Below are positions 52,232 to 59,535 of a stretch of 64,000 nucleotides of DNA, in pieces. The notes below the pieces were generated by a model. The model had not been told where the DNA came from and did not search any database. It was given only the letters and a program-made list of their open reading frames with translations. The DNA is from CAZRQL01 sp964602415 (GTDB taxonomy: Bacteria > Bacteroidota > Bacteroidia > Cytophagales > Flammeovirgaceae), in the NCBI GenBank assembly GCA_964602415.1, contig CAZRQL010000014.1:19470-83469 (forward strand), written 5' to 3'. Made by a program: the position numbers and the translations under genes. The first letter of the stretch is position 1; each line of letters begins with the position of its first letter.

Positions 52232-52686
52232 AAAAACCTGAAATTAAAAAAAACGTAGCCATTAAAAATAGCCGCGCTGGATACGAGTACAGTTTTTTGG
52301 AAAAATATACGGCAGGTTTGGTACTCAAAGGCACTGAAATCAAGTCCATCAGACTGGGTAAAGCCAATCTGACAGATGCTTATTGTTTGGTTGTCAATGG
52401 CGAGGTTTGGGTCAGGAGCATGCACATATCCCCTTATGAATTGGCGGGCTTTGCCAACCACGAAGCCAAGGCCGACAGGAAATTGCTGTTGAGTAAGCGC
52501 GAAATCGCCAAAATAGAAAACAAACTCAAAGACCAAGGATTGACCTTGATTCCTACTTTTCTTTTCATCTCTGACCGAGGGTTCGCCAAGTTAGAGATTG
52601 CGCTGGCGAAGGGCAAAAAACTACACGACAAGCGCGAAGACATCAAAGAAAGAGAAACGCGCCGCGAAATGGAGCGTTATAAATAA
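52228..52686 (+). CDS. smpB: SsrA-binding protein SmpB
   Basis: A 152-residue partner of tmRNA in ribosome rescue. The family words KNSRAGYEYSFLEKYTAGLVLKGTEIKSIR and YCLVVNGEVWVRSMHISPY are complete, and the C-terminal basic tail KGKKLHDKREDIKERETRREMERYK folds on the ribosome's mRNA path. Its ATG overlaps the stop of the PUR-type gene, and an NlpC/P60 gene follows 3 bases after. No tmRNA gene was found in the window. Confidence 0.95.
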   Translation: MKKPEIKKNVAIKNSRAGYEYSFLEKYTAGLVLKGTEIKSIRLGKANLTDAYCLVVNGEVWVRSMHISPYELAGFANHEAKADRKLLLSKREIAKIENKLKDQGLTLIPTFLFISDRGFAKLEIALAKGKKLHDKREDIKERETRREMERYK

Positions 52687-52689
52687 GCT

Positions 52690-53364
52690 ATGAATCAAGT
52701 ATTTGGTTGCTGCAACCTCACTTACGCGCCACTGAGAGAAAAAAATACGCACAGTTCTCAAATGGTAAGCCAGTTGTTGTATGGCATGGGCTATGAAGTG
52801 CTACAATCAGAAAACAAATGGCTCAAAATAAAGGTATTATTTGATGGATACGAAGGCTATTTGCACCGTGCCCAACACTTGGAAGTACCGTGGAATTCTC
52901 TGCAAACTTCCAAAAAAGTGGTCGCTGACACATTGTTTACCAACGGAATTGTTGTGCTTCCCGGCTCGGAGGTAGCCTGTGATGAAGAAGCTCAATGCAA
53001 ATCCGTGCTCGAACTCTGGCAAAGTTGGCTAAATGTGCCCTATTTATGGGGCGGTATATCTATCTGGGGCACAGATTGTTCTGGATTTATTCAGACAATT
53101 TTCAAAATAGCGGGCACTGCCCTACCCCGAGATTCCAAAGACCAAGCCACTATTGGTCAGCCCGTTGAATGGCATCACCGACAGGAAGGCGATTTGCTTT
53201 TCTTTGGAGATGAAAAAATTACTCATACAGCATTGCTGTTGGAAAAAGACCATATCGTGCATTGCTATGGGCGGGTTCGTTGCGACAAGCTCGTTGCCGA
53301 AGGTATATTGACTCAGGAATTTGGCCTTACCCATAGTTTAAAGGCTATCAGGCGGGTGGCTTAA
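52690..53364 (+). CDS. C40-family peptidase (SH3 + NlpC/P60)
   Basis: A 224-residue protein with an SH3-like N-terminal part (about 1-85) and an NlpC/P60 domain (about 105-222). The catalytic Cys is in WGTDCSGFIQTIFKIAG, the His in KITHTALLLEKDHIVHCYG with the later polar residue near the next strand. The family cuts the D-Glu-DAP bond of murein peptides. No signal peptide or membrane segment is seen, so it probably acts in the cytoplasm on recycled murein peptides, consistent with mpl in this window. Confidence 0.88.
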   Translation: MNQVFGCCNLTYAPLREKNTHSSQMVSQLLYGMGYEVLQSENKWLKIKVLFDGYEGYLHRAQHLEVPWNSLQTSKKVVADTLFTNGIVVLPGSEVACDEEAQCKSVLELWQSWLNVPYLWGGISIWGTDCSGFIQTIFKIAGTALPRDSKDQATIGQPVEWHHRQEGDLLFFGDEKITHTALLLEKDHIVHCYGRVRCDKLVAEGILTQEFGLTHSLKAIRRVA

Positions 53365-53375
53365 CAAAGTGCTTG

Positions 53376-53867
53376 TTATAGCTTTATCTCATTTGTATCG
53401 TATAAAATGCAGCCTGTTTTATCTTTAAATTCCTGAATTGAAGTTGCTCTCCCGGAATTTGATTTTGGCTTTAGATTATTACATACGTAGGCTTTTATGG
53501 TACCGAAATCCTTAACATTATAGTTGGCTCTAAAAATGTTTATGGTGTTGGCTATCTGCTGCTTGCCTTCGGCAAACCAACCCTTGCGCCTCGCTTCCTT
53601 AAGTTCCACGAAGATTAAATTATCCGATTCCTTCAACACACCATCACAGGTACTTTCAAGATTTCCGTTAGCCTGCCTGATATTTGTACAGTTATCAATT
53701 GCGAAAAACCAAACATGCTTGCCATTAGGATTCTTTACATTTCCAATCCATTTATCAGGCTCATTTTCATTGATATATGCTTTTTGATTGGGTATGTCAT
53801 CGCAGAGTCCAAATTCATTTTTTTCAGACTCTGTCATACAAGTATGCTGAAAAAAATCAATTGGCAT
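53376..53867 (-). CDS. Small protein with PD-(D/E)XK nuclease-like motif, partner of AAA ATPase
   Basis: A 163-residue protein of unknown family. The stretch with Asp75 (TCDGVLKES), then LIFVELKEA with Glu88 and Lys90, and a following helix with Gln103 and Gln104 (AEGKQQIANTI) has the order of a PD-(D/E)XK nuclease core: Asp, a strand ending in Glu-x-Lys, then a helix with Gln. It also has six cysteines, three near the N-terminus. Its ATG lies inside the end of the ATPase gene (11-base overlap), so the two are made together. Nuclease activity is inferred from this motif only. Confidence 0.5.
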   Translation of the reverse strand: MPIDFFQHTCMTESEKNEFGLCDDIPNQKAYINENEPDKWIGNVKNPNGKHVWFFAIDNCTNIRQANGNLESTCDGVLKESDNLIFVELKEARRKGWFAEGKQQIANTINIFRANYNVKDFGTIKAYVCNNLKPKSNSGRATSIQEFKDKTGCILYDTNEIKL

Positions 53868-55086
53868 AATTTTCTGTTTCTAATAATCGAATAAAATCAT
53901 CATTGAATTCTTCCAGTAAGTTGTTAAGAGCGTTTTCGTCTGAGGGAAGGCCTTTGTAATCTTGAAGTTTTATGATTGCGCCTGTTTTCTCTTCTAATTG
54001 AAAAATAGCAACGTCATCTCCCGAAATGGTTGAATCTTTTGGAACAATTTCCTCTACTCTTCTCTTCAAATCATCACTAAGATTTAATTTAATCATCTGA
54101 AATGCCTTTACAGCAAGAATCAGAAAGTTTATGATATAGGGGCTATGAGTTGTGATAATCAGTTTGTTATGCTTGCTTTGATTTTTATATTTCAAAAGGT
54201 CAAACAATACACTTTTTTGAGATGTAGGAAAAAGATTTTGCTCAGGCTCTTCGACTACATTTATGAAGCTCTCGTAACGAAATGTTGAGGATATTTTCTC
54301 CAATACGGCTTTAAAAACATCATCAGTAATTGAATCTTCTGCCAACAGTTGAGATACCATCTTTCGGATTCTTTCCTCCTCTTCCAAACTAATATTTTTT
54401 CTTGTAACACTTCCTTTTGATTTAACAAGCTCGGACAAGTGTCTGCTCACTAAAAACAGTGGAACAAAAGATTGGAAACCACTTGAGGCTTCCAAAAGGT
54501 CTATTTCATAGCCATTGCCTTTGAGAATCACTTTTTTGCTTTGTTTTTTATATTCAAAGGTAATATTACCGATTGGGAGCTTAAGACCTTGACCTATGTT
54601 CTGTTTTGCGTCTTCGTATTCATCCATAAATGTGTATAGCGGCAGGGGCAACCTTTTAACTAAATCAGGCCTGTCAACAGAGCTGACAAAGTTTCTTTCA
54701 GCCGGGACATACATGATTTTGGGAAAACTATAAAGATTATTTTCTTTTAATTTTTCGATTGCGAATTGGCTGTCTTTGTATATGAAATGATATGCGTTCC
54801 CAATGTATTCAATATATGATTCATCGTTTAGGTAGTTGGAAAGGTTCTGATAGGCTAAATGTTTATTTTTGAATCTGTTGTACCTCATTGTGTAGTCAGG
54901 TGTAAAATCGCCCCTAACCAACGCCTTTTCAATCCAGCTCAAAGTTGAATAAAGTTTGGCCACAGTGCTTTTGCCACTGCCTTGGTTACCTATAAATACT
55001 GTAACTCCTTTAAATTCAATAAATCCATCTTGAGGTTCATATCCGGCCTGTACCGGACCAACATTTTTTATTTTCAATTTTGCCAT
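53857..55086 (-). CDS. ABC-type AAA ATPase (AAA_21-like), first gene of a two-gene cassette
   Basis: A 409-residue stand-alone ATPase of the SMC/RecF/OLD-like group. Walker A GNQGSGKST at residues 33-41, ABC-like signature EASSGFQS near 199-206, Walker B FINVVEEPEQ at 274-283, and switch His314 in TTHSP. A central helical insert (about 60-160) splits the ATPase core. There is no TOPRIM domain, so it is not a full OLD nuclease; the effector is likely the overlapping 163-residue gene. The pair is visibly more A+T-rich than the flanking NlpC/P60 and cinA genes, which suggests acquisition. Confidence 0.85.
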   Translation of the reverse strand: MAKLKIKNVGPVQAGYEPQDGFIEFKGVTVFIGNQGSGKSTVAKLYSTLSWIEKALVRGDFTPDYTMRYNRFKNKHLAYQNLSNYLNDESYIEYIGNAYHFIYKDSQFAIEKLKENNLYSFPKIMYVPAERNFVSSVDRPDLVKRLPLPLYTFMDEYEDAKQNIGQGLKLPIGNITFEYKKQSKKVILKGNGYEIDLLEASSGFQSFVPLFLVSRHLSELVKSKGSVTRKNISLEEEERIRKMVSQLLAEDSITDDVFKAVLEKISSTFRYESFINVVEEPEQNLFPTSQKSVLFDLLKYKNQSKHNKLIITTHSPYIINFLILAVKAFQMIKLNLSDDLKRRVEEIVPKDSTISGDDVAIFQLEEKTGAIIKLQDYKGLPSDENALNNLLEEFNDDFIRLLETENYAN

Positions 55087-55214
55087 AACACTGCAATATT
55101 ATTGTTTTAAGGTAATAACTCGCTAAATATTTTACATCCGATATTGAAAAAAATGTATGTTAGCGAGCTAACATAATACCGAAATAGCCATAAACTTTCC
55201 TCGTCTTTAGTGGT

Positions 55215-56471
55215 ATGAAAACTATTGAAGCTGAAATCATAACAATCGGAGACGAACTGCTGTTTGGGCAAATTGTGGACACCAACTCTCAGTGGCTGGC
55301 TGCCCGGTTGTCAGAGATGGGCATCAGACTGGTGCGCCGTACCTCCGTGGGCGACAGCCAAGCCGATATACTCGCTGCCCTGACGGCTGCCGAAAACAGG
55401 GCACACCTGATTCTGACTACGGGCGGCTTAGGCCCCACCAAAGATGACATCACCAAACACAGTTTCGCCAAGTTCTTTGGCTATGGTATGCGCTTTGATG
55501 AAGCGGTATTTGAGCAGGTAAAGAAATTATTGGCTTCAAGAGGTCGAACCGAAATCACCGAACTCAACAGAAGCCAAGCCTACGTGCCCGAAAATTGCCA
55601 AGTCATCGAAAACCGCATGGGCACAGCCCCCGGTATGTGGTTTGAGCGCAGGGAAAAGGTATTTATATCCATGCCCGGCGTACCGGTTGAGATGAAAACC
55701 ATGTTTTCTTTGGCAAAAGAAAAAATCACCGCCCACTTCCAACCTCCTGTCATTCATCACCAAATGATTCGCACCTACGGCATACCCGAAAGCAAACTTG
55801 CCGTGATGATAGAACAGTGGGAAGACAGTTTGCCCTCTCACATCAAATTGGCCTATCTGCCCAAGTTTGGTGAGGTAAAACTGCGATTGACGGCCACCGG
55901 AGAACATAAAGCCGATTTAGAGAGAGAAACAAGACAACTTTTTGAGCAAATATTTCCTATTTTGGGCGACCATGTCATTGATAAAGAAGGGTTTGACGCT
56001 GCCGATACCCTCATCAGACTGCTCAAGGCAAGTTCAAAGACCATCACTACCGCCGAAAGTTGCACGGGAGGGTACATTTCGCATGTACTGACCAAAAAAG
56101 CAGGGGCTTCCGCTTATTTCAAAGGTGCGGTGGTAGCCTATTCCAACGAACTGAAAGAGAATATTTTAGGGGTCAGTGCGCAAACGCTCCAAATACATGG
56201 TGCGGTTAGCGAAGCGGTTGTCAGAGAGATGGCCGAGGGGAGCATCCGTTTGAGCGGTGCGGATTACTCAATTGCTGTTTCGGGGGTGGCAGGCCCTGAG
56301 GGCGGTACGCCCGAAAAACCGGTGGGCACGATTTGGGTAGCCGTGGCGAGCGCAAAAGGCACACAAGCAAAACTGATGCGCGGCTATACAGACCGACAAC
56401 TCAATATTGAAGTGGCTCAACTGTTTGCTTGTAACTTTTTGGTAAAGAGTATTTTAAACGAAGTCATCTAA
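55215..56471 (+). CDS. cinA: CinA-family nicotinamide mononucleotide deamidase
   Basis: A 418-residue protein with an N-terminal MoaB/COG1058 domain (about 1-165, LTTGGLGPTKDDITKHSFA) and a C-terminal amidase domain (about 260-415, TAESCTGGYISHVLT, AVSGVAGPEGGTPEKPVGTIWVAV). Full-length family proteins cleave ADP-ribose or NMN-type compounds in NAD salvage. The end overlaps ribF by 18 bases, on the opposite strand. Confidence 0.93.
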   Translation: MKTIEAEIITIGDELLFGQIVDTNSQWLAARLSEMGIRLVRRTSVGDSQADILAALTAAENRAHLILTTGGLGPTKDDITKHSFAKFFGYGMRFDEAVFEQVKKLLASRGRTEITELNRSQAYVPENCQVIENRMGTAPGMWFERREKVFISMPGVPVEMKTMFSLAKEKITAHFQPPVIHHQMIRTYGIPESKLAVMIEQWEDSLPSHIKLAYLPKFGEVKLRLTATGEHKADLERETRQLFEQIFPILGDHVIDKEGFDAADTLIRLLKASSKTITTAESCTGGYISHVLTKKAGASAYFKGAVVAYSNELKENILGVSAQTLQIHGAVSEAVVREMAEGSIRLSGADYSIAVSGVAGPEGGTPEKPVGTIWVAVASAKGTQAKLMRGYTDRQLNIEVAQLFACNFLVKSILNEVI

Positions 56472-57371
56472 AGCCAGCACTTGTTGACAGTCTCGTTCTA
56501 TTTGGGCTTTGAGTTCGGAAGCGGTAGAAAATTTTACTTCCTCACGTATAAAACCTTTGAGCCAAAAAGTCAGTTCTTGGCCATACAAATCCCCCTCAAA
56601 ACCAAGGACATGAGCCTCTACGCTCATTTGTTGGCCTCCAAAAGTAGGACGGTGTCCGATATTAAGCAAGGCCTTGTAAAACTTATCTATTTGAATCACA
56701 GCATAATAAACTCCATTTTTAGGAATGAGTTTTTGCGCATAGATGGCTGTTAGGTTTGCGGTAGGAAAGCCGATGCTTCTGCCCATTTTAAAACCATGGC
56801 CTACCGTACCGCTCAAGGGGTAGGCATTCTGAAGGTATTCTTTGGCCACCGAAAATTTGCCTTGCTCAAGTGCCTGACGGATTTTGGTGGAACTCACGGC
56901 GATGCTGTCAATCTCTTGGGCTTCTATTTCAATAAGCTCATAACCAAACTGTTTACTGTGGTCTTTAAGCGTTTGCAAATCTCCGCTGCGGCGGTGTCCG
57001 AAGCGATGGTCGTAGCCCTGTACGACTTTAGAAGCCTTAAAACATTGATGTAAAATTTGCTCAATGTACTGCTGAGGACTTAATGAAGAAAACCAACTGT
57101 CAAATTTTTCTACAATAAGGGTATCAATTCCTTGTTGTTCAAGTAGTTTTATTTTTTCTTGTAAAGTATTTAATACTTTGAAATCTTGTTGAGAACTTCG
57201 CGGATGCGGCCATACAGTCAAAACAATAGACTCAAGAGAGTCTTGCAAAGCGATAGCGCGAATCTTTTCAAGCAATTTTCTGTGCCCAAAATGCACCCCG
57301 TCAAACATTCCGGTAGTAACCACACTCCGTCTAACAGCTTGATAATGAGATACTCCAAATACCACCCGCAT
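56454..57371 (-). CDS. ribF: Bifunctional riboflavin kinase / FAD synthetase
   Basis: A 305-residue enzyme that makes FMN then FAD. The N-terminal adenylyltransferase domain has GMFDGVHFGHRKLLEK (residues 21-36) and YDHRFGHRRSGD near 120; the C-terminal kinase domain has GHGFKMGRSIGFPTANL near 193, the PTFGG turn and the EAHVLGFEGDLYGQEL strand. Length is normal. It starts 4 bases after the mce gene, in the order PAS protein, mce, ribF. Confidence 0.95.
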   Translation of the reverse strand: MRVVFGVSHYQAVRRSVVTTGMFDGVHFGHRKLLEKIRAIALQDSLESIVLTVWPHPRSSQQDFKVLNTLQEKIKLLEQQGIDTLIVEKFDSWFSSLSPQQYIEQILHQCFKASKVVQGYDHRFGHRRSGDLQTLKDHSKQFGYELIEIEAQEIDSIAVSSTKIRQALEQGKFSVAKEYLQNAYPLSGTVGHGFKMGRSIGFPTANLTAIYAQKLIPKNGVYYAVIQIDKFYKALLNIGHRPTFGGQQMSVEAHVLGFEGDLYGQELTFWLKGFIREEVKFSTASELKAQIERDCQQVLALDDFV

Positions 57372-57375
57372 GGGC

Positions 57376-58278
57376 TTATTTCTTCTTTTTAGGTTTTTTG
57401 CCCAAAGGGGCTAAGTATTTATTGGGATTTTCTTGAAACTCAACGAGCACTTTGTCCAAATCGGTGAGTGTGCGGTTGAGGTTTTCATAAAGGGCTTCTT
57501 CTTTAAGCATTTTGCCCAAACTACCCTTACCGGCATTGACTTGTGTGGCAGTGCTGCGAAGCTCTGCGAGTAGTTTTCTTGATTCTTCGATGGTCTGAGA
57601 CAATCTCAGGGCAGCCAGACTGTCTGCGAGCGAGCCAAACTTACCAATCAGGGGTTGAGCAGATTGGATGGTTTTTTGGGTATTTGATACCAGGGCGGTA
57701 ACGGAATCCATCGCCGCTGCACTTTTGCGAATCAAAGGCGCGAGGTCTGTCCCTCTGTCGGCATACACGCTTGCCAAGTTGGCCAACTTATCGCGCAAAA
57801 CAGCAAAAGTCATAATGAAGTTACTCAGAGAATCAAGCGTTTGCAAAAAAGGCTGCGCTTTTTCTTCCAAGGTCTGCATCAAAGAAGCCTCAAACCCGCC
57901 TGTGAGGGTGTCGCCCGAACTCGCAGCAGGGCCCTCCAAAATCTCAAGCTGGATGACTTTGGGGTTGACCAAGTCCAATGAAACCTGTCGCGCAACTGTG
58001 TTTTTGGTCAAAGATATTTTGTTGTTTACTTCTATTTCCACCAAAATTTTACCCCCTTGTTGTTGCAGTAAGGTAGTTTCGCTTACCCGACCTACTTTGA
58101 GGCCATTGACCACCACCAGCGAAGAAACTTTTATCTGGTCGAGTTTGTCATAAACCACATAGTAGCTATTTACATTCCTAAACATCTCAATACCAAGTAA
58201 ATATCTAAAACCGAAATACAAAATGGCGACCGAAGCAATGGTCAGAATACCGATTTTAGCTTCTTTTGAAATTTTCAC
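57376..58278 (-). CDS. MlaD/MCE-domain protein
   Basis: A 300-residue protein with one N-terminal membrane segment (about 9-27) and an MCE domain (about 35-115, VYDKLDQIKVSSLVVVNGLKVGRVSE), followed by a long helical region (about 130-280) that could form a channel. The family carries phospholipids between membranes. GTG at 58278 is chosen because VKISKEAKIGILTI is the normal MCE start; an earlier ATG would add 40 unrelated residues and overlap the previous gene. No mlaE or mlaF gene is next to it. Confidence 0.87.
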   Translation of the reverse strand: MKISKEAKIGILTIASVAILYFGFRYLLGIEMFRNVNSYYVVYDKLDQIKVSSLVVVNGLKVGRVSETTLLQQQGGKILVEIEVNNKISLTKNTVARQVSLDLVNPKVIQLEILEGPAASSGDTLTGGFEASLMQTLEEKAQPFLQTLDSLSNFIMTFAVLRDKLANLASVYADRGTDLAPLIRKSAAAMDSVTALVSNTQKTIQSAQPLIGKFGSLADSLAALRLSQTIEESRKLLAELRSTATQVNAGKGSLGKMLKEEALYENLNRTLTDLDKVLVEFQENPNKYLAPLGKKPKKKK

Positions 58279-58351
58279 TTGCGTCAATTTGTGGCAAAAA
58301 TAACCCAAAAAGGGTTTGGAAAGGTGTATTTTTTGAAACTCAGGCCAAAAC

Positions 58352-59320
58352 TTATTGCATGTAAGTCTTTCTAACTGTTTCCCTGATGACCTCATCAAGG
58401 TCTTCTACCGATTTTTTAAGCATATCCAAATACTTCTTGCGATTGGCTTCATCTTTGTCAAACTCAATGAGTTGAATAAGTCCCAATACATTCGCTACGG
58501 GACGGCGTACGTAATGGGATTGAAAATTGGCGATTTCTTCTAAAGTTTTGGCGTACCTGTGAATTTGGAGCAGGGCATCGCTTTCAAGGCTTACGTCCCG
58601 AAGCATACCTATGAACTTTTTTTGACCACCTTCTTCTATCTCGATAATTTCTAACTTAGCTTTAAAAGCCTGACCGCTTTTTCTTTTGGCCAATACTTCC
58701 CTGCCTATGCCTATGATATTTTTGATACCTGTCTGCAAATATTTGCTAATGTAGTGGTTGTGCATGTTGGCATCGCGCTCGGAAGCCATCAAAATTTCAA
58801 CTTGCTGGCCAATAAGTTCTTCCTCACGATAACCAAAGACTGACAGGGTATGTTTGTTTACGCTCTCGATTCGACCCTTAGTATCAATAATAATAACAGC
58901 ATCAGAAATATTTTCAAGCAAATTTCGGTTGAGTTTTTGAGAGGACTCTAAACGCTCGACCAGAGATTGGGATTCGGTAATGTCTATCCCCAGACAAGCC
59001 AATTCAACAACTTGCTCGTCTGCTTGCTTGACGGGGATAAATTCCCAGTAAGTCCATTTTAAACCTTTGCCGGGCAGGGGTTTTCGCAACCTGACAGATA
59101 CCTGCTCTCCGGTTTTGATACAGCGTTCTGCCGCCACAAAGCATTTACCCACATCTGCATGATAAACAGTCTCTTGGAACGGCTTGCCAATCAAATTTCC
59201 CTGTATCAAATAGCCGTATTTGAGCATGAAAGCACGATTGGCGTATTTGTAGCGGCCTTGTAAATCGGTTTTGACAAAATAAAACTTATCGGATTGGGCA
59301 AAAAAATCTTCGACTTGCAT
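58352..59320 (-). CDS. PAS sensor protein with DHp-like helix but no kinase ATPase domain
   Basis: A 322-residue cytoplasmic protein with two PAS domains (about 1-118 and 120-242; SDAVIIIDTKGRIESVNKHTLSVFGY is typical) and a C-terminal helical pair (about 245-322) resembling a histidine-kinase dimerisation region: FQSHYVRRPVANVLGLIQLIEFD, with His269 at the phosphoacceptor position. The chain ends before any HATPase domain; the stop is unambiguous and nothing like an ATPase follows. It may act as a phosphotransfer or scaffold protein. Confidence 0.8.
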   Translation of the reverse strand: MQVEDFFAQSDKFYFVKTDLQGRYKYANRAFMLKYGYLIQGNLIGKPFQETVYHADVGKCFVAAERCIKTGEQVSVRLRKPLPGKGLKWTYWEFIPVKQADEQVVELACLGIDITESQSLVERLESSQKLNRNLLENISDAVIIIDTKGRIESVNKHTLSVFGYREEELIGQQVEILMASERDANMHNHYISKYLQTGIKNIIGIGREVLAKRKSGQAFKAKLEIIEIEEGGQKKFIGMLRDVSLESDALLQIHRYAKTLEEIANFQSHYVRRPVANVLGLIQLIEFDKDEANRKKYLDMLKKSVEDLDEVIRETVRKTYMQ

Positions 59321-59485
59321 TGATTTAGTTAAAAGAAAAACGGATGGCTAAAATTAAAAAGATTTGGAGAAGTAAATATAAGATTTGAAAAATTAGCACC
59401 CTGCTCTTTCAACAAATAATGAATCTGACCACAAATTTCTATCAATTGCGCAAAGTCTGTTTTATTGAATATAACCCAAAATGAT

Positions 59486-59517
59486 TTTGAGTAGGCGCGT
59501 CTAAGTCCTTAGATTTG
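59486..59517 (+). promoter_or_regulatory. Promoter of the helicase gene
   Basis: TTTG (59486-59489), 20 bases, TAGATTTG (59510-59517), then 18 bases to the ATG at 59536. A full consensus fit. Confidence 0.65.
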
Positions 59518-59535
59518 TGGGCTGAACCAAGTAAG

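Noticed and set aside
53857..55086. OLD-family nuclease
   Set aside because: The ATPase lacks the C-terminal TOPRIM domain and ends soon after the ATPase core, so it cannot be a complete OLD protein.
59321..59535. Search for tRNA or small RNA in the longer gaps (also 1586-1765, 32550-32678, 40792-40943)
   Set aside because: No cloverleaf, T-loop GTTCGA-type motif or strong hairpin followed by T run was found; only promoter elements explain the region at 59486-59517.
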